Shown one piece after another: positions 40,401 to 49,033 of a stretch of DNA of 64,000 bases (its first letter is position 1; each line of letters begins with the position of its first letter). Under the pieces are notes generated by a model. That model saw only the letters and a program-made list of their open reading frames with translations. It did no database searches and was not told where the DNA came from. A program made the translations under genes and the position numbers. This DNA comes from Cristatella mucedo (taxonomy: Eukaryota; Bryozoa; Phylactolaemata; Cristatellidae), in the NCBI GenBank assembly GCA_009760855.2, contig WPIO01000005.1, positions 6,350,001 through 6,414,000 on the forward strand, in the 5' to 3' direction.

Positions 40401-43400
40401 AACCGGCAGTGGGAGGCCGCCAGAGATCCTGTGCTGGGAGTTCTAGTGGCTGCCGGCTGTGGCCAACTGGGACCCACGTCACCTAGTATACACATCTGAG
40501 GCAGATTATCAGTCACTTCTGCACCCGGCATACCATAATATTGGCAAGCAACGGACAGAAGGACTCGCTGTCTTGGGAAATTGCTAGCCGCCGCTGCCTG
40601 GCCGCACGGAAAAGCCCAAGGATTGAAGCAATGGTGCTAGAGCTGGAGGCAAAGCCCTTGGGTCTTTAAAGCTTAAAAGCTTTCTATAAAGCTTTTAAGC
40701 TTTAGCCCAGGTATAAGGTGCTTGCTCTTCACGAGCCAGGTCGAGGATTCGAGCCCCCCTTAAGTGGGCGAACCATTTGATCATGCTTCCTATACAGCAT
40801 CTGTAAAGAGCCTAGAAGGATAATAGGTTTTCTGAGGGTACTATATAAATGTATTATTACTATTTTTATTACTATTACTATTGCCCACTGCAAGTGGTGG
40901 TGACAGCCGTTGAGGCTCTTCTTCCGCTACATAAACGAGGCTGCTGAATCAGCTAACCTTCAGCATCAACTTTATCATAAGGGTTGATCCTTGTTGAGAT
41001 AATCCACAGACAGCCCTGACCAAAAAAAGAGAAGCCGTACTTTTTCAATGCTCCACTTCCACACTTATGCTTCAACTCTTTGCTTACACTAGGCTTGGTC
41101 TTTGGGGGGGGGGTAAGTTGCTGATAATTCACAACCCAGATCGTGGGTTCGAGTCTTGCATCAGCAAGTCTTGGGCAAAAGCAGAGATGCAGGGCAATAA
41201 CTTGATCAATGAGGATGCAGTTTGCTGCTACAGAGAGCAATACGTCACTCTCTAGTTGATGCTGTTCTCGAATGCAGTCAGGGGAGAAACCTAACTCAAC
41301 AAACATCAGGCTATTACCTATACTAAAATTAACAGGAGGAGAAGAAATAGAGGATTGACTGAAGATGATGTCCTCTGCAGAAGAACTGCAGGCATGCCAG
41401 GAGTTAGCCAGATAACCATAGCTGTACAAATCGAACACGCAGAGCAGCCACCCAATCGAACGAAGGCTGTCTGGAGAGATGGCCCTCGGCTTTGAGCACA
41501 CTTCAGCAGCTGCAAGCCAAGTTAAGTTTCGAGATTTAGGATATTACTTGCTACACGTGAGCACATGTGAAAGAACGAGAAACCAGATGAGGTAGCATCT
41601 TTAATTGTCGGGCAGTTTATCAATTTTAGCCAAGTTTCGGTTAGGGAGAGCAGGTCGATACCATTTTCAGAAATAAGGTCGCTTATTACCAGAGGTTTAT
41701 TGCACATTGAGCGAGGACTCCAAAGGCAAGCGTTAAGTCGAGCCGATGGAGTTATAACAGGCCTGCTGACCACTAAGTTAGAGAGATTCACAGAGACGCG
41801 TGTGGGGGAGCGTGCTGAGCGGTTCGAGACAATGCTAGGAATACCAAACGAGCAGGTACTCAGCTCGCTGTTCCCGCCCAACTGGCAGCGTCTAAGCTGG
41901 CGGTTCCGGCCACGGCAGTGGCTCCTGGGTACTTTCTGCCTTCCCTTCTGCTCTAAATATATACAGAGACTCTTAGGAAAAGAAAACTGCATAAGGCATG
42001 AGTTATCCCTCTATGCCGAGCTGTCCTTGTCATTCAAAACATCAGAATCAGTGGCCGTGACTGATAACATTTAATGCCTGCATTGCAGACATTTGGCACT
42101 TGGATGAAGACCAATGGCGTTAGTACATGCTAAACGATAATAAAACCTAACTCCTCGCAGGAAACATTAAAGGTTTTGCTCGAATAGATGACTGCTTTCC
42201 TAATTGGTGGTGCTGCAGTGCATCGTCATTGGGTGCTCATAAATAAGGCGCCCTCTGACAACTCCTTGATGTTAAAAGTTTTAATTTAGGAGACACCTCT
42301 ACAATCAGTCGTCCTGTTTGGTCCCTGTTCAGTATTAGGGACCACTAAGCAATGACTGGATAGAGATCTTGCTAGCTCCCTGGTTCTCTCTAGATTTGAC
42401 AGCTATAATCATTATTGGCACAGCTACCAAAATAGCGATTAAGCCTCTATAGTAACTGATAAATAAGGCTACAAAGTTGCTCGACCAATCGAAGAGGTTC
42501 AGCCAAGTGTCGCTCTTGCCAAAGGAGCTGCAATAGCGGTTGACCGACAGATACAAAGCAAAATGCTTACTCTTACCTAATAGGCCCACTACAGATTGGG
42601 CACTTTGCCATATCTTAACTGCTGCACCAGTGTCAGCCTTCTCATGCTCTCATGTCCACCCAGAACAAAAAATAGCAGTTCCACTCTTTCATTTAAAGAC
42701 CTTTGGCAGCAGAAGAAGCTTTCACTCAGCAGTTGATGGACTGTAAAACTCACTCCCACAATTCGTACGATCCAACACCATCTATAACAACCGACTAGGG
42801 GAAAGGGTAAAAGGGTAGCTGAGTAGGGGAGGAAGAAAAGGTCGGAAAGGGAGGAAGGAATAAATGTATACAATAATAATAATATGACATTTGTATATCA
42901 CCCTAAGAGAACTAAATCTTGTTCTAGGCACTTTCCATATGCTGGAAAGGAAGCATGTCAACTGGTTTGGGATAACATTCACAGCTCGAGTAACAAAGGG
43001 AAATACACACAAACCCAGTTAATTTTGTGAGGAACTGGTTTGCTTTGGGAGAATATGAAAAGGGCACTGTCTCCAAATGATTCAAAGCACAACTCGACAA
43101 CTTAAGATAGAGGAACATGTGGTATGATGCCAGGCCTGGTTAGTAAGTAGTTCTGTTTGGTAGGCTGGACCAAGAGAATGAAAGGACCTAAATGTGAGTG
43201 GAAAAACCTTAGTCGTTACATCGCTTGATGGGGAGCCAGTGCAGGTAGGTCATAAGTGGCCATATGCTTTCCACCCCAAGCGAGGCACGGAATGTTCTGT
43301 CTAGACAGTCAATCAGCTGCACAAGACACCCACTGCACAAGTCAACAGCTGTATCACCCTTGTAACACTGCTAGTTAGCAGCAGGTCTTCAGGTGCTCGC

Positions 43401-46400
43401 TCTTCACGACCAAGATCACGGGTTCGAATCCTGCAGCAGAAGATCTTTTATTGTCAACTGCCAAGGTGGTGACAGCCATTAAGGCTCCTCTGCTGCTACA
43501 CAAATGAGGCTGTTGAATCAGTTAATACTAAATTAAATTGAGGCATAAGAGTAAGCAGTAAAGAATGCATCTCAGCTCAGCACTCAATCTACAGACCAGA
43601 CAAACTACATTGCCGACTGGTGTAGGGGAGCAGCCCAGCCTATGCTTAATCACCTTGCTCAGCTGACCATAGCCCTGAGGCCAAGAGCTCTCCTGATTGA
43701 CATCTTTAGGAAAGCTTCTTAAGGCACTTCTGTCTCCATGACGATATACCTGAAACCCGAGCAGAAGCAGCAGTCACATTAGGAACAGCCCAATTAACTT
43801 GGTGATCGTGATAACCACGTAGACAATAATAATTCTATACCTTCGCTGCCCATTCCCTAAAGAGTTGCGGGCCTTCACTAAAAAAAAAGCAATAACGTGG
43901 CATTCAAATAATAGAAATGACATAAAATGCACAGTCACAAATTGCCCCATGCTGACCAATTATGTAATCCGCAAGGGAGCTAGACCAAGCCCGAGTGGGA
44001 AATTCCATATTTTTGCTATAGAGATGATTCCTTTCTCCCTCCAACCCGTGGTAAAAGAGCAACGATTCGTGTACGAGTGAGAAATCGTAGCACGTACATG
44101 CAGGTACCCTAACATGGTGCTTCACCGGTCGACTGGCATGCACCATTACTGAATTGCCATTATCTCTGCCTCTAAGCATTTGTCCCTGTTTGGTAAGGGC
44201 TGAAGTCTTGACCAATCATAGATAAAGCAGATAACTTTTCAATACTTCAATTGTCAGTGCACAATTGAGGGGACATCAGTACATTTACAGTACAAGCGTA
44301 GCAGAAGGGTCTGGTAAAATACCAAAGAGCAGCAGTTAACGCAATGGTCTGTTGCACATATAGCTGAATTACATGAACTTTGTACCACTTGTCCACCAGC
44401 GCTGCAGATCAGTGGTATTAACGAATAAGTTCAGACACACGATCTCTCGCAAGTCAGGCATGCTATGCCGAAGTTTCAGTGACAGAAGATATAAAATATT
44501 CTCCCTCGGTCCGTCAAGAACTCGGCTAATATGGATCGTTTGTGTATAGAGCCGAATCAGTTTCTGCTATGGGCGCAGTGCCCATAACAGGCTGTTCAAT
44601 ATTTCGCCAGTGTCTGTTTATATTTAAGTTAGGAAAACACGTTTAGAGCTATCTTTTTAGCTTAGGGTTTAGGATTATTGGACTAGTATTTAGGGGTTAG
44701 TTTTTGAGATTTGGGGTTTAGTGGTTAGATTTTTAATTTTTTTGAGTTTTTAGGTTTGGTTTTAGAGGGAAATTCTAAATAGAAAAGATTACTCAAAACA
44801 TGTTTACTTAACTTAAACGTAAACAGACTCGAGCAAACAAGTTGACCAGCTTGCTGTGGGCACTGTACCCATAGTAGAAACTGATCTGGCACTACGCACA
44901 AACTACACGCCATACTAGCTGAAGACATATCTCATTTGAATTGCTACAACTCTACTAACCTTCTCATGCCAAAGAGTTGCTTTCCTTTGCATATGCAAAT
45001 ATAAAATATAATTCATTTGTATAGCGCCCCAAGTGAACTTAATCTCTATTCAGGCACTTCACATATGCTTCAGGGCTCGAGCCCACGACCTCAGCCAGAC
45101 CATGGCCGTAGCGAGCACCTTAACTGCTTGACCAATCCAGCTTTGCATAGAGACCTCACGTCCTATGATCGCAGATAGTAGAGCTCAATGACACATTTCT
45201 TCACAATGAGTGCCGACTGAGCCCTTAATGCTGATTCTGACAACATTTTCAGCAGTCCATCACTGCTGCTTCCTTGCTACTTATATATGCCACATGCATC
45301 TCAGCCTTAAGGCTCTTCTGCCACTATACAAATGAGGCTATTAAATCAGCCAATATTTTTTTAGCATAACATAGCATCCAGCTAGCTGCCATAACCTCTT
45401 GTCACCGGGTGCTAATGCTTCAGATGCCAGATGGCCAAGCAAGGCCGGATTGGCCATCTGTGCAAGCTCGGTTCCACCCCAGGACCCTCGTGGTTGAAAG
45501 AGCAAGTACCGGCGCTTGTGGGTGGGACCCGTGACCTAGTTTTTGAAGAGGCCACCAAAATTTGCCAAAGTCTTACCAGCATCTTCTTTCACACTAGCAA
45601 CTCCCTCTTTGGCCGTTAGCCTGCTAAGGAGCCACTTCATCAGCCCGGCTCTCCAATGAAGCAAAGCAGCTACCTAGCTAGCTGTGAGCCATGGTATGAA
45701 AAAGGACTCGGCACGTGTTTGTCACTGCACCAGTACCGATCCTCCGCTATTCAGCCGGCCTCTACCGGACTGCCTGACAGGGCGGGGCCATCGTCTAACC
45801 TACCAATCGCCTTTGGCAGCACCATGTCAGACATGAGTGGGGGAGGGCACCCTGGTCACCCTAAGTCGGCTCACACCAGCCATCAGTAACACCGTGCCAT
45901 CTGCCAGCAAGCATCACCTACATATCAGACCGCACGTACAAAACAGTGGAGTAATTAAGCCCAGCAACCCTTTACAAGTGTATTTTGCTAGCCAAGCTCC
46001 TACACGTAAATCCCACCCCTCTCATGTGCCTCGGCACTTTCTCTAGCAGGCACACCGGGCAAGTGCAGCCACCACGGCCAAGACCAACGGTAGCTCCGTC
46101 CAGGGTAAACAGATATTCGCCCCAACCTCAGTAGTCCCAACAGAACCCCGTGCCTACCGTCATTACAGCAGGATCAATGAAATCTGCCGTTTTATGCACT
46201 GTATCCATATTACATTAATACACAAGTGTATCATTCATCAACCTGGCGATGAATGGTAGCTGTCTTGTGTCAGTTGCACGTATGCTTGGACCAGCACTCG
46301 CTCTATCTTTTTCGGTATAAACGTTCATGGTCTCAGTGATGCACCGCCTATACGGTTCTTCGGGTTTCTTTGAGCGATACGCATCTCAACTATCCACTGC

Positions 46401-47326
46401 ACAGTAAGCAGACGAAATAATCTTCAAAAGATATGGTCACCTTTTGAGTGCATGTCTTTACGCAGAAAACTCGAAAAAACGCCTAGGATCGGATGCCGTT
46501 CACAGAAAATTCAGCTGTCGAGTGCCCCTAGCCACCACTAACAGTTTATTTGTGCCAGCCTGCAAGCATGCCAGTCGCCATGATCGATGAACAAAAGCAC
46601 TGCCCGGGTAACGGCATGCTGAGGCTTCGACATTTTCGCACCCCCCCCCCCCCCGACGTATCACCGGCCGTTCGATTGCACCTAATCGGTCACATCAACG
46701 AGCTCATACCAGATTAAACGTTGAATGTGCACTCTTCAGCCAAAAATAATCCCGAACACCGCTTCGTATCGGTGCTATGACCGCACAACCATCACTAGCT
46801 CGGGTAGCGGTCGCGTGCAATGCGCAAAGACCTGAAGCTCAAAATATGTGACGATAACAACACAGCGCTCGATATCCTGCATGCAGCGCTAAAAAAATTA
46901 CGGCTGTAAGGACAGATGATTTCTAGTCGACTCGCCTACAAGGCTAACAGCAGCCCACGCTCAGCACTAGGACTCACCGACCTGCAGACCTTTGCTCCAA
47001 GAGAGCCGCTGCGGTCAGGCCCGAGCCTTATATAATGGCCTGCTCATAAATCATGCAGTAACCTCGCTCTTACATAATAATATATCGCGCTGCTAATAAG
47101 CCTCGGCTTATCACGGCTATTTCATAAGCGGCTCAGTTTTAATTCAGCAGCAAAGCTCGTAGATCGTAACCAAGGTTCAGCCGTCGAGCTCACCATCCAT
47201 AATAGCGGGGCATTACACCGGCCATGCTACATATACTCGCGCGGTACGTACCAAATTGACCTGTATTGTCTGAAGGGCATTGAGTCCAGTGAAACAGCCA
47301 AGCAGCACTACTAGCAGCCGGGGCAT
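27984..47326 (-). CDS. Histidine acid phosphatase (lysosomal/prostatic type), complete nine-exon gene
   Basis: Exons on the minus strand: 47326-47252, 43749-43654, 40251-40165, 39746-39594, 35424-35242, 34708-34561, 34413-34328, 33791-33611 and 28147-27984. Joined they give 1173 nt and 390 residues with no stop, and every junction is GT-AG with matching phase. Visible landmarks are a signal peptide at about 1-17; the phosphohistidine motif RHGDR at 28-32 (His29 is the expected nucleophile); RSTD at 90-93; [10 protein letters not shown] at 123-132; HDTTV at 277-281 (His-Asp proton-donor pair); and a CPL...DWNSEC cysteine region at about 342-363. N-glycosylation sequons are at N162, N202, N213 and N264. 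By family knowledge this is a secreted or lysosomal enzyme hydrolysing phosphomonoesters at acid pH. The last 16 residues are hydrophobic with no cytoplasmic tail, so the protein may be membrane- or GPI-anchored and lacks the tyrosine sorting tail of vertebrate ACP2. The introns carry many LINE, SINE and MITE copies. Exon ends are inferred by eye, without transcript support. Confidence 0.93.
29730..30405 (-). mobile_element. LINE 3' fragment (copy I) in acid phosphatase intron 8
   Basis: (AAT)n-like tail at 29730-29742, complete family 3' UTR and a C-terminal ORF of about 150 codons with few lesions ([18 protein letters not shown]-like block, [20 protein letters not shown]). Inserted in the sense orientation of the host gene. 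Confidence 0.88.
31434..31474. repeat. (AC)n microsatellite
   Basis: About 20 AC units in intron 8 of the acid phosphatase gene. Confidence 0.95.
32195..32615 (+). mobile_element. Diverged LINE 3' fragment (copy J)
   Basis: Recognisable C-terminal phrases ([11 protein letters not shown], then SPDLTT), the GTGCTGACACT UTR motif and a decayed tail AAAGAGATTTAGTTC...ATTACTGTTATTAT. Old copy. Confidence 0.65.
32711..32878. repeat. Two-copy tandem duplication, 84-bp unit
   Basis: Both units begin TGACTGCTTTCAACATCGCA and contain AGATCGCTCGTTGAAGAC and GAGCTCTCTTTTAACAACTC. They differ at only a few positions. Confidence 0.9.
33611..33791 (-). CDS. Acid phosphatase exon 8 (HD proton-donor motif)
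   Basis: Residues 277-336 plus one base of codon 337. The acceptor is CGCTGTAG and the donor is CCTG|GTAAGG. It opens with [16 protein letters not shown]; the His-Asp pair is the catalytic acid of this family. It ends PLHVPG, with the next residue being the conserved Cys on exon 9. Confidence 0.94.
34328..34413 (-). CDS. Acid phosphatase exon 7
   Basis: Two bases complete Gly248, then residues 249-276. The acceptor is CACTTGCAG and the donor is GCG|GTAGGT. It ends PKMYMYSA, the strand that precedes the HD motif (usually YSAHD), with the HD on the next exon. One sequon (N264). Confidence 0.92.
34561..34708 (-). CDS. Acid phosphatase exon 6
   Basis: Residues 199-247 plus the first base of codon 248. 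The acceptor is TTGGTAG and the donor is GGGCG|GTAAGT. It encodes [10 protein letters not shown], aligning with the vertebrate VHNFTLPSW segment, and ends KEKQRLTGG. Two sequons (N202, N213). Confidence 0.9.
35242..35424 (-). CDS. Acid phosphatase exon 5
   Basis: Residues 138-198 (61 codons, phase 0). The acceptor is CGTCTTGCAG and the donor is GAG|GTCAGT, somewhat off consensus. It contains [11 protein letters not shown] and ends LYDSIFCE, matching YDTLFCE in vertebrate acid phosphatases. One sequon (N162). Confidence 0.9.
35469..35606. mobile_element. 138-bp MITE with TA target duplication
   Basis: Flanked by TA on both sides. The ends CCGTATTTTACGAGTATAA and, on the opposite strand, CTATATTTTTACGATTTTAA are inverted repeats, with internal GCGTGTGACTTATAC and GGGTGCGACTTA. 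No coding capacity. The layout matches a Tc1/mariner-type MITE common in invertebrates. Confidence 0.7.
35640..37800 (-). mobile_element. CR1/L2-like LINE copy C with endonuclease, lacking its 3' end
   Basis: The only copy here with most of the 5' half. Reading leftward from 37800: the pre-endonuclease region; APE endonuclease pieces including [17 protein letters not shown] (GDFN-type motif near 37210) and [12 protein letters not shown] (near 37100); the linker with [20 protein letters not shown]; and the RT ([41 protein letters not shown]). It stops just after [13 protein letters not shown] near 35640. Stops and frameshifts throughout. Loss of the 3' end is the reverse of normal LINE truncation. 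It lies in intron 4 of the acid phosphatase gene, same orientation. Confidence 0.88.
38410..39018 (+). mobile_element. LINE fragment with internal deletion (copy K)
   Basis: Starts in the linker/RT N-terminus ([17 protein letters not shown]) and jumps near 38690 to the C-terminal block ([20 protein letters not shown]) and the 3' UTR with a short (TTA)n. The RT core is deleted. Confidence 0.75.
39594..39746 (-). CDS. Acid phosphatase exon 4 (RSTD and [10 protein letters not shown] motifs)
   Basis: Residues 87-137 (51 codons, phase 0). The acceptor is TATTTAG and the donor is GTC|GTATGT. It encodes [13 protein letters not shown], whose arginine contacts phosphate in the family, and [10 protein letters not shown]. 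An alternative acceptor five bases downstream would break the phase with exon 3, so it was not used. Confidence 0.93.
39955..40025 (-). repeat. LINE tail fragment between exons 3 and 4
   Basis: GGGCACCCTCAGAGAACTGA followed by ATCTTTTCGGAGACACTCC. Short, old. Confidence 0.5.
40165..40251 (-). CDS. Acid phosphatase exon 3
   Basis: Residues 58-86 (29 codons, phase 0). The acceptor is GTTGCAG and the donor is GAG|GTGAGC. It encodes [13 protein letters not shown]..., the helix after the catalytic loop that reads GMLQHWELG in vertebrate relatives. Confidence 0.93.
40667..40704. repeat. 38-bp palindrome at the start of a SINE B copy
   Basis: 17-bp arms TAAAGCTTAAAAGCTTT with a CTAT loop, themselves internally symmetric. 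It directly precedes the SINE head. Confidence 0.85.
40705..40962 (+). mobile_element. SINE family B interrupted by a LINE-type tail fragment
   Basis: Head with GAGGATTCGAGCCCCCC (B-box) at 40742-40758, then a block at about 40780-40882 with the LINE 3' end (GAGCCTAGAAGGATAATAGG, TACTATATAAATGTATTATT), then the normal SINE B continuation GTGGTGACAGCCGTTGAGGC and TGCTGAATCAGC. Confidence 0.7.
41088..41200 (+). mobile_element. SINE family B head fragment
   Basis: tRNA-like B-box segment AGATCGTGGGTTCGAGTCTTG preceded by a G11 run. The conserved family tail is absent. Confidence 0.5.
41545..41960 (-). mobile_element. LINE 5' fragment (copy D), start of the endonuclease region
   Basis: Encodes a region homologous to the start of copy [18 protein letters not shown] and then [17 protein letters not shown], the first conserved block of APE-type endonucleases. 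It ends abruptly near 41545. An isolated 5' fragment implies deletion of the remainder. Confidence 0.75.
42870..43255 (-). mobile_element. Diverged LINE 3' fragment (copy L)
   Basis: (AAT)n tail at 42871-42883, then a mutated family tail (CTAAGAGAACTAAATCTTG) and C-terminal ORF remains up to the AGCCAGTGCAGGT motif near 43240. In intron 2 of the acid phosphatase gene. Confidence 0.7.
43375..43535 (+). mobile_element. SINE family B, full length
   Basis: Head GGTGCTCGCTCTTCACGACC with B-box CACGGGTTCGAATCCTGCAG, then tail GGTGGTGACAGCCATTAAGG, CTGCTACACAAATGAGGCTG and TTGAATCAG. Best reference copy of the family. In intron 2 of the acid phosphatase gene, just downstream of exon 2. Confidence 0.82.
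43654..43749 (-). CDS. Acid phosphatase exon 2 (RHG catalytic motif)
   Basis: Residues 26-57 (32 codons, phase 0 at both ends). The acceptor is TTTCAG and the donor is AAG|GTGATT. It encodes VYRHGDRS, where RHG holds the phosphate-accepting histidine, and ends [10 protein letters not shown], a hallmark of the lysosomal/prostatic branch. A diverged copy with the same length and splice sites lies at 856-951. Confidence 0.92.
44530..44915. mobile_element. Foldback element with arms of about 110 bp
   Basis: The left arm (44530-44650) and the inverted right arm (44790-44915) share ATCAGTTTCT-CTATGGG, CAGTGCCCA, GTCTGTTTA and TTTAAGTTA in the same order with moderate divergence. The core is A/T-rich with GGGTTTAG-like runs. 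It resembles a non-autonomous DNA transposon. No clear target duplication. Confidence 0.6.
44995..45150 (-). mobile_element. SINE family A copy
   Basis: Same head and LINE-type tail as 8790-8945, ending in GGGCGCTATACAAATGAATTA. Lies in intron 1 of the acid phosphatase gene. Confidence 0.83.
45292..45358 (+). repeat. SINE family B tail
   Basis: CAGCCTTAAGGCTCTTCTGCC followed by ACTATACAAATGAGGCTATT and AAATCAGCC. Confidence 0.6.
45360..47250. other. Acid phosphatase intron 1, 5' part
   Basis: C-rich on the + strand in places, with a C16 run near 46645. No repeat family recognised apart from the SINE pieces to the left. Confidence 0.5.
47252..47326 (-). CDS. Acid phosphatase exon 1 (signal peptide)
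   Basis: Residues 1-25. It starts with ATG, followed by a hydrophobic LLVVLLG core and a likely signal-peptidase site after Ala17. The exon ends TTG|GTACGT in phase 0. The 25-residue peptide, ending TIQVNL, closely matches the exon 1 of the paralogue at 8115-8195, which supports this ATG. Confidence 0.88.
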
Positions 47327-47399
47327 CCCGATCTCGCACGAGCAGCCCGCTCGGCAGCCAGCAGACCAGTATCAAGGTCAAGGCAGCCAGAAGGGTTAT

Positions 47400-49030
47400 C
47401 GACGGTTGTTGTCACTACCGGTCATCTTCCGGAAATGATTGTAAACGGGCTGTCTGTGGTCTCTGAGCCAAAGTCCTTTGCCGAAAAATAGCGCTGTTAC
47501 AGGTGCCATTCCTTGCAGACGTGTGAAAAAACTGATCGAGCTGGCACCTCAAAGTAAGGTTAATCAAGTCATACTTGCCGCACTAATACTCTGGTACTTC
47601 GATGCCACCGGAGCGCGGCGGCAACCTAGAGTACCCTTACCTAAATACAACAAGACCGTGAAGTTTAAGTAGCACAGTATTGTTCAGCTTCACGGAGAGG
47701 CTCACATGACTAGTACTACCTGAACAGCTCAAAGCTAAAAGTACGATTGACTAGCTAAGAATGTGCTAAGAATACTTCCTAATCTATTGACTTTGACATC
47801 CGGGTCCTATTAGTTTGGTAATGTGGTAACCGCTGATAATCTGTAGCACTGTAATGATGCAGCAGGTCCGGGTTTTACTTCCCCTCCTTTTAAGGCCGTC
47901 CTCGGCGGGGATAATAAAAAAAACCAAACATGTAGGATAGCTGTCAACGATAGGCTCCTCCACTTCGTCTAGAAATCACGACCGAGAATTTCCAGAAGCC
48001 TTCTTCGGAGTGGTTGATGGGCTTGTCTTCCTTTATTCTTCACCACATACATCCATCACAGCATTTTTCTGGGCCTCAATAGGTTTTGCGAACCCTTGGC
48101 TTTCATGGCACTCGGGTTACCACCACTTAACAGGGCTGGAGACCGGCGAATGCCTTTAACTTAAGCCCTTTTTCGATATATACTCGAAACAATCACAAAA
48201 CTAGCACACGATTAGCTCACATAGAACAAGAATGAGTATGCGTCAGTGCACCCTTTTTGAGACTGCAACTTATCACGCATCGATGGCATCGTCTCGCCAG
48301 TACAGTCCTATCAGCATTACGTCCAGTTAGAAAATCTATGGGGTATGATAGCCCATAGACAATAACATGGTTGTGACAGCGCGAAGCTGGGTGACATGTA
48401 GAGACTAAAAAGATCTCGACCTTGCATGCACTAACTCGAAAAATCTATTGGAGTGGTTTGATACCACCCTGGAAAATTGCACAATTACCGGCAACCAAAT
48501 GTTCATCAAATCGATACCAAGTCAATACCAAGCGAACAAAAATATGGGGAGGAAGCGCTCGAAGCATAGCGCGTGAGATAGACAAGCAGCCACTCTGTCA
48601 TAAAAAAACGTGGGCATATGAGGTGAAGCATTATTACCACACTGAACATTGCCAAACAGGGTTCGTCAACGGACACACAGTGAGGGTAGCCACTGTCACG
48701 TGACTCCTGACAGACGCCGTTGGCAGCGCGATGGGAGCGTAGTAAAGCACGTTGATTTGCATCTAGACAGCAGTCTATCGTTTTAGCGCTTTAAGCGGTA
48801 GCAGGCTCAAAGCAAGTGACAACAACCTCAGACTCCACAGTGGCGATTATCAGCACGGGAAGAACGATCACATCAGTTATCTAATTCTATAATGTGAAGT
48901 ATCTCTGTCTTTAACTTAACAAAGCCACAAAGACTAAGTGAATGTTATGCAGGAGAATTTGTCTATGGCACACTGAAAGTCTAAGTAGGTTTCGATCGGC
49001 ATGTTTTTTCTGTCAGCCAAGGTGAAGAAA
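47400..49030. other. Upstream region of the acid phosphatase gene
   Basis: No coding sequence. The CLEAR-type palindrome at 48695 is the only regulatory motif noted. Confidence 0.5.
48695..48704. promoter_or_regulatory. CLEAR-type E-box palindrome upstream of the acid phosphatase gene
   Basis: Perfect GTCACGTGAC palindrome, the consensus bound by TFEB/MITF-family factors at lysosomal genes. It lies 1.37 kb upstream of the exon 1 ATG, so it is promoter-proximal only if an untranslated first exon lies nearby. The motif is seen; the function is inferred. Confidence 0.35.
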
Positions 49031-49033
49031 GTA

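Noticed and set aside
43375-43450. Genuine tRNA gene
   Set aside because: The A/B-box region lacks a convincing cloverleaf and is followed by the repeated SINE B tail.
43651-43760. Similarity between 43651-43760 and 851-960 as a dispersed repeat
   Set aside because: First read as a repeat; the shared part is exactly an acid-phosphatase exon with splice sites.
44640-44720. Interstitial telomere (TTAGGG) array
   Set aside because: Only loose GGTTTAG-like words, not a regular repeat; they form the loop of the foldback element.
45815-45840. Minus-strand HGA near 45830 as a possible catalytic exon of the acid phosphatase
   Set aside because: It is preceded by a stop and followed by unrelated residues. 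The true RHGDR exon is at 43654-43749.
46145-46165. Minus-strand RHGV reading near 46155
   Set aside because: Only three residues fit and the flanks do not match the family.
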